NCBI GenBank assembly: GCA_963730065.1
Contig: CAVSQL010000015.1
Location: 35,696-99,695 of the forward strand
DNA: 64,000 bases
Source: UBA9676 sp963730065
Lineage (GTDB): Bacteria; Actinomycetota; Actinomycetes; Streptosporangiales; Streptosporangiaceae
Reading direction: 5' to 3'
Position numbers and translations under genes: made by a program. Positions 52,116-61,583 of the stretch are shown here, piece after piece. The stretch's first letter is position 1, and every line of letters starts with the position of its first letter. The notes under the pieces are model-generated. The model was given only the letters and a program-made list of their open reading frames with translations, was not told where the DNA came from and did no database searches.

Positions 52116-53168
52116 TTACCGCGCCGGGGCATCGGTGACGCCGCGGCTGCTGGGTGGAACGCGCCGGCCGCCACCGGTGTTCCCCGCCGCGCCCGGCGCG
52201 GGCGCCTCGGTATCGGGCCGGATATCAATCTTCCAGCCGGTCAGGCGGTGGGCGAGCCGGGCGTTCTGCCCTTCTTTCCCGATCGCCAGCGAGAGCTGGT
52301 AGTCCGGCACGATCACCACCGCCACCCTGGCCTGGGCGTCCACGATGTCGACCCGCGCCACCCGGGCCGGCGACAGCGCGTTGGCGACGAACTCGGCCGA
52401 ATCGTCGGCATAGTCCACGATGTCGATCTTCTCGCCGTGCAGTTCGGTCATCACATTCCGGACCCGGCTGCCCATCGGCCCGATGCAAGCGCCCTTGGCG
52501 TTGATCCCGGACTGGTTCGACGTCACCGCGATCTTCGTGCGGTGGCCGGCCTCACGGGCGATGGCGACGATGTCTACCGCGCCGGAGGCGATCTCCGGCA
52601 CCTCCAGCGAGAACAGCTTCTTCACCAGGTTGGGATGGGTCCGTGACAAGGTGACCGACGGCCCCCGGTATCCCTTGCGGACGTGCAGCACATAGCAGCG
52701 CAGCCGCTCACCGTGCACGTACCGCTCGCCCGGCACCTGCTCGGTCGGCGGCAGGATGGCCTCGATCTTGCCGAGATCGACCAGCACCGCGCGCGGGTCC
52801 TTGCCCTGCTGGATGACCCCGGCCACGATGTCGCCCTCGCGCCCGGCGTACTCACCGAAGGTGAGCTCGTCCTCGGCGTCCCGGAGCCGCTGCAGGATCA
52901 CCTGCCGGGCGGTGGTCGCCGCGATCCGGCCGAACCCGTCCGGCGTGTCGTCGTACTCCCGCAGCACTTCGCCGTTCTCACCGGTCTCCGCGGCCCAGAC
53001 CGTCACATGCCCGGTGGCCCGGTCGACCTCGACCCGCGCCGTCGGCGACGCACCCCCGGTCCGGTGGTAGGCGACCAGCAGCGCGTCCTCGATGGCCTTG
53101 ATGGCCAGCTCCATCGAGATGTCCTTCTCGCTCTCGAGGCTGCGCAGGACACTCAGGTCAATGTCCAT
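52116..53168 (-). CDS. nusA: Transcription termination/antitermination factor NusA
   Basis: 350 residues from ATG 53168 (MDIDLSVLRSLESEKDI), after GGGGGGAGGGCCG; the longer frame lies within rimP. Domains are the N-terminal RNA-polymerase-binding region, S1 (GREGDIVAGVIQQG), KH1 (TKIAVTSNQSGINAKGACIGPMGSRVRNV) and KH2 (VVIVPDYQLSLAIGKEGQNARLAHRLTGWKIDI). No C-terminal acidic repeats, as usual in actinobacteria. The start overlaps the rimP 3' end by 11 bases. Confidence 0.96.
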   Translation of the reverse strand: MDIDLSVLRSLESEKDISMELAIKAIEDALLVAYHRTGGASPTARVEVDRATGHVTVWAAETGENGEVLREYDDTPDGFGRIAATTARQVILQRLRDAEDELTFGEYAGREGDIVAGVIQQGKDPRAVLVDLGKIEAILPPTEQVPGERYVHGERLRCYVLHVRKGYRGPSVTLSRTHPNLVKKLFSLEVPEIASGAVDIVAIAREAGHRTKIAVTSNQSGINAKGACIGPMGSRVRNVMTELHGEKIDIVDYADDSAEFVANALSPARVARVDIVDAQARVAVVIVPDYQLSLAIGKEGQNARLAHRLTGWKIDIRPDTEAPAPGAAGNTGGGRRVPPSSRGVTDAPAR

Positions 53169-53865
53169 CGGCCCTCCCCCCGGTCCGCTCGCCGGTGGCC
53201 GCGCCCGCCGGAGCGGTGTCATGGCCGCCGGGCCCGCCCCCCGGCGGGCCGAATTCCAGCTGCACGCGGCCCGGGCCCAGTTCGGCGTAACCGAACTCAC
53301 GCTGCTCGCCGTCGACCTCCAGGATGACCCCGCTGTCACCAGCGGCGATCACCCGTCCCTCGACGGACCCCGCCTGGCTGCCCCCCTTGGCCCGGCCGGC
53401 CTCCCCGGCCGGCCCCGCCGCCGCTGCGGGGGATGAAGGACCGCTAGCGCCCTGGCCGGCCAGCGGTACCCGCACCAGCCTGCCTGCGGCACGTCGCCAG
53501 TGACGCGGCAGCGTCAGCGGGCGGTCCACGCCCGGTGAGGACACCTCCAGCGTGTAGGGCGCCTCCCCCATCGCCCCGGTGCCGTCCAGCCGCGCCGACA
53601 CCGCGCGGCTGACGAGCGCGATGTCGTCCAGGCTCACGCCCCCGTCGGCGTCCACGACCAGGCGCAGCAGCCGGCGGCGGCCGGCGCTGCCCACCCGGAC
53701 CGACTCCAGGTCCATGCCGGCCGCCCGCATGACGGGCTCGAGCAGCCGCTCAAGCTCCGCCGGGTCCACGGCGTGGCGGCTGCCCGGGCGCGGCGCGGCG
53801 GTTGTATCAGCGCCGCCGCGAACGCGGTCAGGACGTGACAATCCGTGACGGGAGTCTGCGCGCAT
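53158..53865 (-). CDS. rimP: Ribosome maturation factor RimP
   Basis: 235 residues from ATG 53865, five bases after GGAGG; a GTG one codon earlier is an alternative. The RimP (DUF150) N-terminal domain is clear: ELERLLEPVMRAAGMDLESVRV, RLVVDADGGVSLDDIALVSRAVSARLD and YTLEVSSPGVDRPLT. The C-terminal Sm-like domain (ILEVDGEQREFGYAELG) is interrupted by an Ala/Ser/Gly-rich insertion of ~30 residues and followed by a Gly-rich tail. RimP assists 30S maturation. It is the first gene of the core block. Confidence 0.94.
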   Translation of the reverse strand: MRADSRHGLSRPDRVRGGADTTAAPRPGSRHAVDPAELERLLEPVMRAAGMDLESVRVGSAGRRRLLRLVVDADGGVSLDDIALVSRAVSARLDGTGAMGEAPYTLEVSSPGVDRPLTLPRHWRRAAGRLVRVPLAGQGASGPSSPAAAAGPAGEAGRAKGGSQAGSVEGRVIAAGDSGVILEVDGEQREFGYAELGPGRVQLEFGPPGGGPGGHDTAPAGAATGERTGGRADGH

Positions 53866-53964
53866 CACGACCTCCTCGTCCGCAACCTGTGCTGCTGCCT
53901 GCCTCGTCTAGGGTATCCGGACCACGCCGCCGCATTGCCCGTCCCGCGCCGGGGGCAACACGCC

Positions 53965-54054
53965 GTGATCGCCCTGGCCCCGCGGCCGGCCACGGCGTGC
54001 GTCCTGGGCCGCCGGCCGGTGATGGTGTGCGCCCTGGGCCTGCGGCCCGTCGTG
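53965..54054. repeat. Degenerate 30-bp tandem repeat (three units) upstream of rimP
   Basis: Units 53965-53994, 53995-54024 and 54025-54054 align at 30-bp spacing on a GTG-CGYCCTGG-CGGCC core, with about 60-70% identity by eye. A truncated fourth start (GTGTGATGG) follows. They fill the 318-base divergent intergenic region between rimP and the lipoprotein gene, which otherwise holds no gene. Confidence 0.55.
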
Positions 54055-54183
54055 GTGTGATGGCCGACAGTGGCCGGCCGCCCATGGCATGCTGGGATGC
54101 CCGGCAGCGGGCAGGACCACGCGGAACCGGCGGGAGCGGGACGGCAGCGGACAGAGGCAGCGGGACGGACAGCAGGAGGCCAA

Positions 54184-54702
54184 GTGGGGCGTGGGGCGAC
54201 GCGGCGCAGCGTCCTCGCCGCAGCGGCGTCGCTGCCCCTGGCGGCCGCCGGGTGCAGCAAAGGCATCGGCGCGCTCGGCACCCCGCCGCCGCCGCTGCCC
54301 GATGTCGCGATCGTGCGCGATGCCATCGACGGGGAGACCTTCATGATCTCCCGGTACAACGCCGTCCTGACGGCGGTCCCAGCCCTGGCCGGCTCGCTGC
54401 GCCCGCTGCTCCAGCAGCACCAGGAGCATCTGGCCCGGCTGCGGGGGCGGCTGATCGAGCCCCGCCTGGGCCGCCCGCCGGAGCACACGCCCCCGGCGAC
54501 CGCGGCCCCGGCCGGGCCGCAGGCGCCCGGCACCCCCGCCGCTGCCCGGGACTACCTGCGGCTGGCCGAGCAGGCCGCGGCCAGCGCACTGCTGGGCAAG
54601 ATCACGGCCGCCCCGCCGTCCCTCGCGCAGCTGCTCGCCAGCATCGCGGCCTCGGAGGCCACCCACGCGCTGCTGCTCGCTCCGGGCCGGCGGCCAGGAT
54701 GA
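54184..54702 (+). CDS. Tat-exported lipoprotein, ferritin-like fold candidate
   Basis: 172 residues from GTG 54184 after AGGAGGCCAA. The signal peptide has an Arg-Arg motif (TRRSVLAAAASLPLAAAGC) ending in a lipobox Cys, so Tat export and lipid attachment are likely. The rest is helical (VAIVRDAIDGETFMISRYNAVLTAV; SLRPLLQQHQEHLARLRGRL). It overlaps the DUF4439 gene by 4 bases. Position next to rimP is a known actinobacterial arrangement for such lipoprotein/DUF4439 pairs. Function unknown; a four-helix ferritin-like bundle shared with its neighbour is plausible. Confidence 0.8.
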   Translation: MGRGATRRSVLAAAASLPLAAAGCSKGIGALGTPPPPLPDVAIVRDAIDGETFMISRYNAVLTAVPALAGSLRPLLQQHQEHLARLRGRLIEPRLGRPPEHTPPATAAPAGPQAPGTPAAARDYLRLAEQAAASALLGKITAAPPSLAQLLASIAASEATHALLLAPGRRPG

Positions 54703-55298
54703 GCGCTGCCGCCTCCTCATCCGCGACCGGGGCGGCCGGCCAGGTGGCTCTGCTGGCGGGACGGCCGGCCACCCGGGCCGCGGCCGTCGCGGCGCTGCAG
54801 GGGGCGCTGGACGCCGAGCACGCGGCCGTCTACGGCTACGGGGTCGCCGGGGCACACCTGGCCGGGGCCAAGCAGAGGGCGGCGGCGCGGGACTGGGCGG
54901 CCCACGAGGCCGCCCGGGACACGCTGGCCGCCATGATCATCGCACTCGGGGCCCAGCCGGTGCCCGCGGCCGCCGCTTACCAGCTCCCGTTCCCGGTGCG
55001 GAACGGGCCGGCCGCCATCATGCTGGCGGCGCTCCTGGAGGACCGGGTCGCCGCCGCCTACCTCGGCCTGGTCGCGCTCAGCGGGGCCAGGCTGCGCATG
55101 TTCGGGGCGCGGGCCCTGCAGTCCGCCGCACTACGGGCCACCAGCTGGCGCGGTACGGCCCTCGCCTTCCCGGGGCTGGAGGTGCCCGCTCCAAGCCCGG
55201 TCCTCGCTGGCCAGGGCACCACCCAGCCGGCCCCGGGCCCGTCCACCCCGGGCGGCGGATCGCAGTCCCCGCCGCCGACCGGGCCGGCCGGCGGCTAG
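54699..55298 (+). CDS. DUF4439 ferritin-like protein
   Basis: 199 residues from ATG 54699, overlapping the previous stop (ATGA). A ferritin-like four-helix region runs from ~30 to ~160: ALQGALDAEHAAVYGYGVAGAHL, DWAAHEAARDTLAAMIIALGAQPVPAAAAYQLPFPV and LLEDRVAAAYLGLVALSG, the DUF4439 pattern. Glu and His at helix positions (AEHAAVYGYG, AHEAARD) resemble metal ligands. No signal peptide is seen, unlike the partner lipoprotein. The C-terminal ~45 residues are Pro/Gly-rich. The end overlaps the convergent gene by 4 bases. Confidence 0.88.
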   Translation: MSAAASSSATGAAGQVALLAGRPATRAAAVAALQGALDAEHAAVYGYGVAGAHLAGAKQRAAARDWAAHEAARDTLAAMIIALGAQPVPAAAAYQLPFPVRNGPAAIMLAALLEDRVAAAYLGLVALSGARLRMFGARALQSAALRATSWRGTALAFPGLEVPAPSPVLAGQGTTQPAPGPSTPGGGSQSPPPTGPAGG

Positions 55299-55756
55299 CG
55301 CCGGCCGCCGGGCCGGGAGGCTGGGCAGGCGGCCGGCCCGCCCAGGCCGGGCCGCTTAAGCCCGCGAGCCGGGCCGCGGCGGCCGGGCGGTACGCCCCTG
55401 GCCAGCCAGTACGCACACGTCACGCTGTAGCGCCGCCCGCTGTGCCGTAAGCGGGCCGCTAGGGCCTCCTCGATGATGGCCGCGGCGACATCCAGGTCGC
55501 CCTCCTCTGCGATCCGCTCGGCCCACGGCCACCAGAACCACCAGTTGCCGTTCCGGCAGCACGAGGCGTAGACGTCCCCGGTCTCGCCGTCAGCCGCGGG
55601 ATGGGCGACCTGCAATCGCGGAACGCGGCCGGCCGGGGCGACCAGGCTCACGCCCATGCCCCGCTCGGTGAGGGTCCCGGCGAGCAGTTCGAGCCGGTGG
55701 AGGGTTTCGGTGCGAAGCGGGGGCGCGCCGCGCTCCAGCTGCGTTACGGGTGCCAT
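55295..55756 (-). CDS. Hypothetical protein with Trp-rich motif
   Basis: 153 residues from ATG 55756, eight bases after AAGGA. The middle contains a striking aromatic segment (DVYASCCRNGNWWFWWPWAERI) followed by a helix (DVAAAIIEEALAARLR). The last ~45 residues are basic and Gly/Pro-rich and may not be conserved. Similar short proteins with a WWFWWPW-like segment are common in Streptosporangiales-type actinomycetes, often beside XRE regulators (from memory). No function can be named. The 271 bases upstream, to 56036, hold no gene I can support. Confidence 0.65.
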   Translation of the reverse strand: MAPVTQLERGAPPLRTETLHRLELLAGTLTERGMGVSLVAPAGRVPRLQVAHPAADGETGDVYASCCRNGNWWFWWPWAERIAEEGDLDVAAAIIEEALAARLRHSGRRYSVTCAYWLARGVPPGRRGPARGLKRPGLGGPAACPASRPGGRR

Positions 55757-56036
55757 GAGGGTCATCCTTGGTAATGAACGAAAAGCGCAGGGTGATACTA
55801 CGGACGGGTAGCGGTCGTTCGCAGCGGGTTTGGGGGAACGTCCCGAACTGGGCGCTCAGGGCATGCCCCGTAGATCTTCAGCCTGCTGCGCGCCCACCGG
55901 AGGGCGTTCCGCCGCGTTGTCGTCGGCGCCGATAGCTCCACTATCGGCTCCTCCTCCGCCTTGCGGCCCCCCACCCGCCTCCCCATCCCCCTTCATGACG
56001 GCCGCTCGCGACGGCCAAGACCTACTCCGGCACGCC

Positions 56037-58370
56037 CTAGCCCAGCGGCCCGGGCAGCGGCTCGGTGTGCAGCACGGTCAGCCGGGACACCGCCCGGGTG
56101 AGCGCGACGTAGAGCCGGTGCAGGCCGCGGGGGTGCGCGGCGATCCGGGCCGGCTCGACCACGATCACGTCGTCGAACTCCAGCCCCTTGGCCAGGGTGA
56201 CGGGCACCAGGGTGAGCCGGTCGTCCGCGCTCGCGCCGTCGAGCACCTGATGGCCGATGCCCGCCGCGCCCAGCATCCGGTGCAGCGCCGCCACCTGCTC
56301 ATCGGAGGCGATCACCGCGGCCGAGCCGGGCTGGGCCAGGGCCTGCTCGCAGGCTGTGACCAGGAGCCGGGGCAGCGCCTTGGGCGTGGCCGGGGTGACC
56401 GTCAGCGACCCCGGGTCCTGCCGCAGCGAACGGGCCGGGGCCAGGCCGGGCGCCAGGACGGGCAGGAGCGTGTTGGCGAAGTCGAGAATCTGCCGCGGCA
56501 CCCGGTAGCCGGTGTCAAGCACCTGCAGCCCGGCCTCCGGCTTGCCGAGGTGGGCGAGGAGCTGCGGCCAGCTGGCCGCCGCCGCCGGCGCCGTTGCCTG
56601 CGCGAGGTCGCCGAGCACGGTGGCCGAGCCGGTCGCGCAACGGCGGCCGACCGCGCGGCACTCCATGGCCGACAGGTCCTGCGCCTCGTCCACCACCACG
56701 TGAGCGAGGCTGGGAATCCGCTCGATCAGGTCGCTGGCCTCGTCGATGAGCACCGCGTCGGCGGCCGTCCAGCGCGCGGAGCCCGGGCCGCGGGCGGCCT
56801 TGTCCCAGCAGATCGCGGCCTGCTCAGACGGATCGAGAATGCCCTCAGCGGCGTCCGCCAGCCGGGCCGGATCGGACAGCAGCCGCATAACCAGGCGGAC
56901 CGGGTCGGCGGCCGGCCAGGCCGCGTCCACCACCGCTCGCACCTGCCGCGTCCTGCGCACGGCGTCATGGGTCCGGTCGTCCACGGCCTCCCCGGCCGAC
57001 TCCATCCGGGTCAGGATCACGTGCGCGATGCGGTGGCCCAGCATGGTGCGGCCGGCGCCGTAGCGGACGCCTCGTTCACGCAGTTCCTCCATCAGCTCCG
57101 CGATCTCGTGGCCGGGCACCCGCCACCGCCACGACCCGCGGGTCAGGACCAGCGCCTCGGCGGGCTCGGTCAGGGCCGCCCACAGGGCGCGGCGCAGCAC
57201 CTCCGCCATCCGCGCATCGCCCTTGACCCGCGCGGCGCGGGCGGAATCGGTGGCCCGGACGGGGACCGTGGCGACCAGGTCGGGGATGGTCTGCTGGGCG
57301 ACATCGGCCTCGCCGAGCGCGGGCAGGACGTTACGGATGTAGGAGAGGAACGCCCGGTTGGGGCCGATCACCAGCACACCGCCCCGCAGCATCCGGCCCG
57401 GGTACGCATAGAGCAGGTAGGCGACCCGGTGCAGCCCGACCGCGGTCTTCCCGGTCCCGGGCGCGCCCTGCACACACAGGCTCTGGCCGGCTCCGGCGCG
57501 GACGATGTCATCCTGGTCCGGCTGGATGGTGGCCACGATGTCGCGCATCGGGCCCGATCGCGGCCGCTCGATCTCCTCGATGAGGATGCGGCTGACCGGC
57601 CGGCCGACGGCCTCGCCGGCGGGCCGCGCCGGCCCAGTGAACTCCTCGTCCTCATACGCGGTGAGCTCAGCGCCGGCGAACCCGAACCGGCGCCGCAGCG
57701 CCAGGCCCATCGGGTCGGCCGCGCTGGCGCGGTAGAACGGCCGGGACACCGGCGCCCGCCAGTCGATGACGACCGGGTGGCCATCGCGGTCGTGGATATG
57801 GCGCCGGCCGATGTGGAGCCGCTCGCCCGGCAGCGCCTGGCCGGGCCGGCCGGCCTCACCGCTTCCGGCCTCACCGCTTCCGCCCTCGGCGGCCGCCGCG
57901 CCCGGCTGGCCGCCCGTTCCCGCCGCCGAAGCGCCCGCATTCATAACGACGTCATCGGCGTAATCGAGTCGCCCGAAGAACAGCGGGACGTCGGGAAGAT
58001 CCCGCAGGGCTTCGGCCCGGTGGTAAAGGTCGGCCTTGAGGTACTCCTCCGACACCCGGTCCCCGGCCATCGCGCGCAGCCCGAGCACGTTCTCGCGCAT
58101 CAGCCGCAGGAACTCACGCGAGCGGCGGAGATGGTCACGCTCGGCGGCGAGCACGGGATCGGGCGGGCCGGTGGGCCCGGAGGTGGTGAGGTGGGAGGCG
58201 GGGGGATCGGCGGCGGCTGAGCCGGTACCGGTACCGGTTCGGGGGGCCGGGGCGGCGAGAGCAGCGCCGGGGGTGGGGGGAGCGGCGCCGGGGGACGGCG
58301 GGAGGCCGTCGGCATGTGCTGCGGTACTGGGCGGCAGGGCGGCGTTACCGGCCCCGCTGGCCGGGGGCAT
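56037..58370 (-). CDS. HelD-family RNA polymerase-associated helicase-like ATPase
   Basis: 777 residues. An Ala/Pro/Gly-rich N-terminal ~70 residues precede a coiled-coil arm (DPVLAAERDHLRRSREFLRLMRENV) and the HelD-specific block GERLHIGRRHIHDRDGHPVVIDWRAPVSRPFYRA. UvrD-like motor motifs are Walker A GAPGTGKT at 302-309, VVVDEAQDLSAMECRAVGRR (Walker B), and the late LVPVTLAKGLEFDDVIVVEP and HRLYVALTRAVSRL. HelD proteins pull stalled RNA polymerase off DNA; one actinobacterial class (HelR) also displaces rifamycins. Class assignment would need alignment of the channel-inserting loops. GAGGTG precedes the ATG. Confidence 0.88.
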   Translation of the reverse strand: MPPASGAGNAALPPSTAAHADGLPPSPGAAPPTPGAALAAPAPRTGTGTGSAAADPPASHLTTSGPTGPPDPVLAAERDHLRRSREFLRLMRENVLGLRAMAGDRVSEEYLKADLYHRAEALRDLPDVPLFFGRLDYADDVVMNAGASAAGTGGQPGAAAAEGGSGEAGSGEAGRPGQALPGERLHIGRRHIHDRDGHPVVIDWRAPVSRPFYRASAADPMGLALRRRFGFAGAELTAYEDEEFTGPARPAGEAVGRPVSRILIEEIERPRSGPMRDIVATIQPDQDDIVRAGAGQSLCVQGAPGTGKTAVGLHRVAYLLYAYPGRMLRGGVLVIGPNRAFLSYIRNVLPALGEADVAQQTIPDLVATVPVRATDSARAARVKGDARMAEVLRRALWAALTEPAEALVLTRGSWRWRVPGHEIAELMEELRERGVRYGAGRTMLGHRIAHVILTRMESAGEAVDDRTHDAVRRTRQVRAVVDAAWPAADPVRLVMRLLSDPARLADAAEGILDPSEQAAICWDKAARGPGSARWTAADAVLIDEASDLIERIPSLAHVVVDEAQDLSAMECRAVGRRCATGSATVLGDLAQATAPAAAASWPQLLAHLGKPEAGLQVLDTGYRVPRQILDFANTLLPVLAPGLAPARSLRQDPGSLTVTPATPKALPRLLVTACEQALAQPGSAAVIASDEQVAALHRMLGAAGIGHQVLDGASADDRLTLVPVTLAKGLEFDDVIVVEPARIAAHPRGLHRLYVALTRAVSRLTVLHTEPLPGPLG

Positions 58371-58890
58371 GCGTCATCACCTCGATGCGGCTAGGGGATG
58401 GGCAAGGCGCAGCAGCCTATCAAGTCCCCGGCCCACCGGTCATCTGGATTTTCCTGCGGGAACGGGCCCGTCAGCCGGGCTTTTCCCTCTCGATGGAACC
58501 GGGCCGGCCTCCCGGGCGTGCCCGGGCGGAACGGGCCGCCGCGCCGGGTCGGCCTCCTCGGCCGCACTGGCCTGCCCTGCCGGGCCGATCTGCATTGCCG
58601 GGCCGATCTGCTCTGCCGGGACGGCCAGCCCGGCGGGTCCGGCGCTGGCATTGGCCCCGGGCGTGGCGGCGAACCGCCAGGGAACGATCACCAGCACGCC
58701 CGCCAGGGTGGCCGGGCCACCAGCGATGGCCCGGGCCGGGCGGCACCCAGAGGCCGCGGCAACAGGACTGCTGGGCTCGCGGGTCCCGCATCCCGCCTGG
58801 CGGCGCGGGGCTTGCCATCCGGGCGCGCAGGACCCGCTCCCCGACCCAGCGCCCTGTTGCTGGGGCCGCTTTAGGCGCCACAATGTCGCC
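58371..58890. other. Intergenic region without a supported gene
   Basis: 520 bases between divergent helD and the ABC-kinase gene. Open frames exist on both strands, but all are Arg/Pro/Gly-rich shadows with no family pattern. A short hydrophobic minus-strand stretch (near 58,680) could be a relic of a membrane protein, with weak support. GGGGCTTGC near 58,806 is only half of a rifamycin-element-like sequence; no palindrome completes it. Promoters of both flanking genes must lie here, but I see no clear hexamers. Confidence 0.4.
58580..58615. repeat. Two 18-bp tandem repeats
   Basis: CCGGGCCGATCTGCATTG at 58580-58597 is followed directly by a two-base variant at 58598-58615 and by a further CCGGG. 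The repeat is in the gene-free interval. Confidence 0.7.
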
Positions 58891-61583
58891 ATGGCCGCAA
58901 GTGCCGCGCCGCCAGTGCAGGCGGGACCCCGGCCGCTGCTGTCCGTCCAGGGGCTCGCCGCCCGGTTCGGGCCGCTGCGGGCGCTCGACCACGTCAACCT
59001 GAGCCTCCGGCCGGGCGAGCTAGTGGCGCTGGCCGGTGAGAACGGGGCGGGCAAGACGACGCTCGTCCGCTGCATTTCCGGTGACATGGCGCCTCATGCC
59101 GGGGAGATACTCCTGGCCGGCCGCCGGTGCCCGCCGACCCGGCGGCGGTGCTCCGGCGCGGAGTCGCGGTGGTCTGGCAGGATCTGGCGCTCTGCGACAA
59201 CCTGGACATCGCCGCGAACATCCTGCTCGGACGCGAGCGCCGTTGGTTCCTGCTCTCCGACACGCGGCAGCGGGCCGCGGCGGCCGCCATCCTGCGCGCA
59301 TTGGGGATCCCGCTGGACGACCCCTCGCGCAGCGTCCGCACCCTGTCCGGCGGGCAGCGCCAGCTGCTGGCGGTGGCGCGGGCGATGAGCTGGAAGCCGC
59401 AGCTGCTCATCCTGGACGAGCCCACCGCGTCCCTGGGAGTCACCGAGGCCGCCCAGGTGGAAGGGCTCATCACCAGCCTGCGGCTGCAGGGGACCACCAT
59501 CTTGCTGGTCTCGCACGACATCGAGCAGATGTTCCGGCTGGCCGACCGCATCGTGGTGCTCCGCCACGGACGGGTGGCCGGCGACATCCGCACCGATTCC
59601 GGCCACCCCGACGAGGTCACTGCCCTGGTGTCGGGCCAGCCGCTGGACTCCTCCGCCCGCCGCCAGCTCACCCGCCTGCACGGGCTGGCCGACCGGCTCG
59701 CATCGGCCGACCCCTCGTCCAGCCTGTCGCTGATCCTGTCCGCGCTCGGCGCCGCCCTCGGTACCGAACGGCTGTGCATCCACCTGCTGGAGCGCTCGGA
59801 CACCTTGGTATGCGCCGCCTCCCTTGGGCTTCAGCCGCCGCTGCTGGCCGCTTGGTCGCGGCTGGGCTACGGCCCGGCGGGCGGCCCCGTCGGGCTCGCC
59901 GCCGCGACCGCCGAGGTGGTCGTGGACGACAACGTGCGGGCCAGCGCCGCCTGGGCGCCGTTCCGCCTTCTGGCCAGGGAAGCCAAGATCAGCAGCTCCT
60001 GGGCGGTGCCGGTGCTGGGGCCGAGCGGGCTGATCGGCGTGATCACCGTGTTCCGGCCCGCTGCCGGCCGCCCGCAGCGGGACGAGCTTGACCTGGTGTC
60101 GGTGTACGCCGGCTATGCCGCCAGCGCGGTGGAGCGGGACCGGCTGCTCGACCAGGCCACCGCGCGCAATCGGGTGCTGGAGACGATCCGGGAGATGCTG
60201 GAGACACTGGCCGGCCCCGTCCCGGTGTCCGAGGGGCTAGAGGTCGCGCTGCGGGCGCTGCGGCGCGGCCTCCAGGCCGACGAGGTGGCGCTGCTGAGCC
60301 GGGGGCCCGATGGCACGCCGGCCAGCCGGGCCCACGCCGGGAGTTACCATCCCGGCCGGCTGTCCCAGCCGGTGGCCGGAACCGCCACCCGGGCGCTCAC
60401 CGCCGCGTACGACGACGGCCGGGCGCGGAGCACCGACGGCCAGCGGCAGCTGTCGGTGACGTTCCCGGCCCCAGGCGGGCCGACGGTGCTGGTGGCCAGC
60501 TGGGGGAAGCGGTCGGCCACCGCAGACGCGGTGGCGCTGATGGAGGACGCGGCCCACTCGCTGCGGCTGGCCCTGGAACGGGAGGCGGCAGTGGCGGCGC
60601 ACGAGGAAGCGGCCACGCTGCGCCGGTCACAGGAACTCCAGCGGAGCTTCCTGTCCCGGCTGAGCCACGAACTGCGGACGCCGCTCACCGCAATCCGCGG
60701 TTACGCGACCAGCCTGCTGCAGACCGATGTGACCTGGGACGCCGCCTCGCAACACCGGTTCCTGGGCCGGATCTCCGCCGAGTCGGCGCGGCTGGGCCGG
60801 CTGGTCGGCGACCTGCTCGACTTCTCCGCCATCGAGTCCGGGATCCTGCGGCTGCAGCACGACTGGTGCGACATCGCGCTGGTGCTGGAGGCGGCGGTCG
60901 CCTGCCTGCCCCAGCCGGGCGCGTCGACGGTGGAGGTCACCTGCCACCCCGCCCTGCCGACCGTGTGGGCGGACCATGACCGGCTGGAACAGGTGTTCGT
61001 CAACCTGCTGGACAACGCGATCCGGCACAACCCGCCCGGGACCCGGGTAAATGTCACGGCTGGGCCCGGCCGGGCCGGCGAGGTGGTGATCGCTGTCTGC
61101 GACGAGGGCTCCGGGCTGCCGCCGGACCTGGCGGCGGCGCCGTTCGAGCCGAAGCGGCGCGGGCATTCATCCAGCGCCGGGGCGGGCCTGGGGCTGTCGA
61201 TCGCCCAGGGGATCGTGGCCGCGCACGCCGGGCAGATCCAGCCGGGCAGCACGGGGAAGGGGACCACCTTCGAGATCCGGCTGCCGGTCGAGGCACCCGA
61301 CAGCGCCACGCGCGGTGATGCCGTCACCCGGGCCGACGCTACCGACAGTGCCAACGGGGCCGGTGGGGCCAACGGGGCCGGTGGTACCACGAGGGCCACC
61401 AACGGGAAAGGGGGCGGCACGGCCGGCACGGGCGGAGCCACCGGGACGCGCAGGCAGGCCGCCAGGGACACCGCCACCAGGAGGAGAACGGCCGGGAACG
61501 GAAAAGCGGCCAGGCCGGCCGGCGCGCGCCACCCCGGCAGCACCGTCGATGATCTGCCGGAGGGGGCGGGGCACCATGCCTGA
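58891..61583 (+). CDS. ABC ATPase-GAF-GAF-histidine kinase fusion, reading frame broken near 59,125
   Basis: With one base restored around 59,115-59,130 (a GGCCGCCGG run) the protein is ~897 residues. Residues ~18-245 are a sugar-type (XylG/MglA/RbsA-like) ABC ATPase: Walker A GENGAGKTT at ~50, VVWQDLALCDNLDIAANILLG, signature LSGGQRQ at ~152, Walker B LLILDEPTAS, H-loop His at ~208. Two GAF-like regions follow (~255-415 and ~425-570). The kinase has FLSRLSHELRTPLTAIRGY (phospho-acceptor His ~593), NLLDNAIRHNPPGT (N box ~704) and glycine boxes (CDEGSGLPP, AGAGLGLSIAQGI). A Gly/Thr/Ala tail of ~65 residues ends it. No transmembrane segment is seen. The response regulator start overlaps by 8 bases. 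Only one nucleotide-binding domain is present, whereas sugar importers of this class usually have two. No characterised equal is known to me. Confidence 0.88.

Noticed and set aside
53802..54690. Long plus-strand frame ahead of the DUF4439 gene
   Set aside because: It is the upstream extension of the DUF4439 frame through the Tat lipoprotein gene; the ATGA overlap at 54699 marks the real start.
55798..55986. Small minus-strand frames of 62 or 46 codons
   Set aside because: Two overlapping frames share the same region, each with a passable ribosome-binding site, but neither shows a recognisable pattern; composition is Gly/Arg/Pro-rich.
58800..58820. Rifamycin-associated element upstream of helD
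   Set aside because: Only GGGGCTTGC is present; the inverted second half is missing and the site is far from the helD start.
58440..59087. Minus-strand frame with a hydrophobic stretch in the gap before the ABC-kinase gene
   Set aside because: It overlaps the 5' end of a clearly coding gene and lacks a start context or family pattern; at most a relic.
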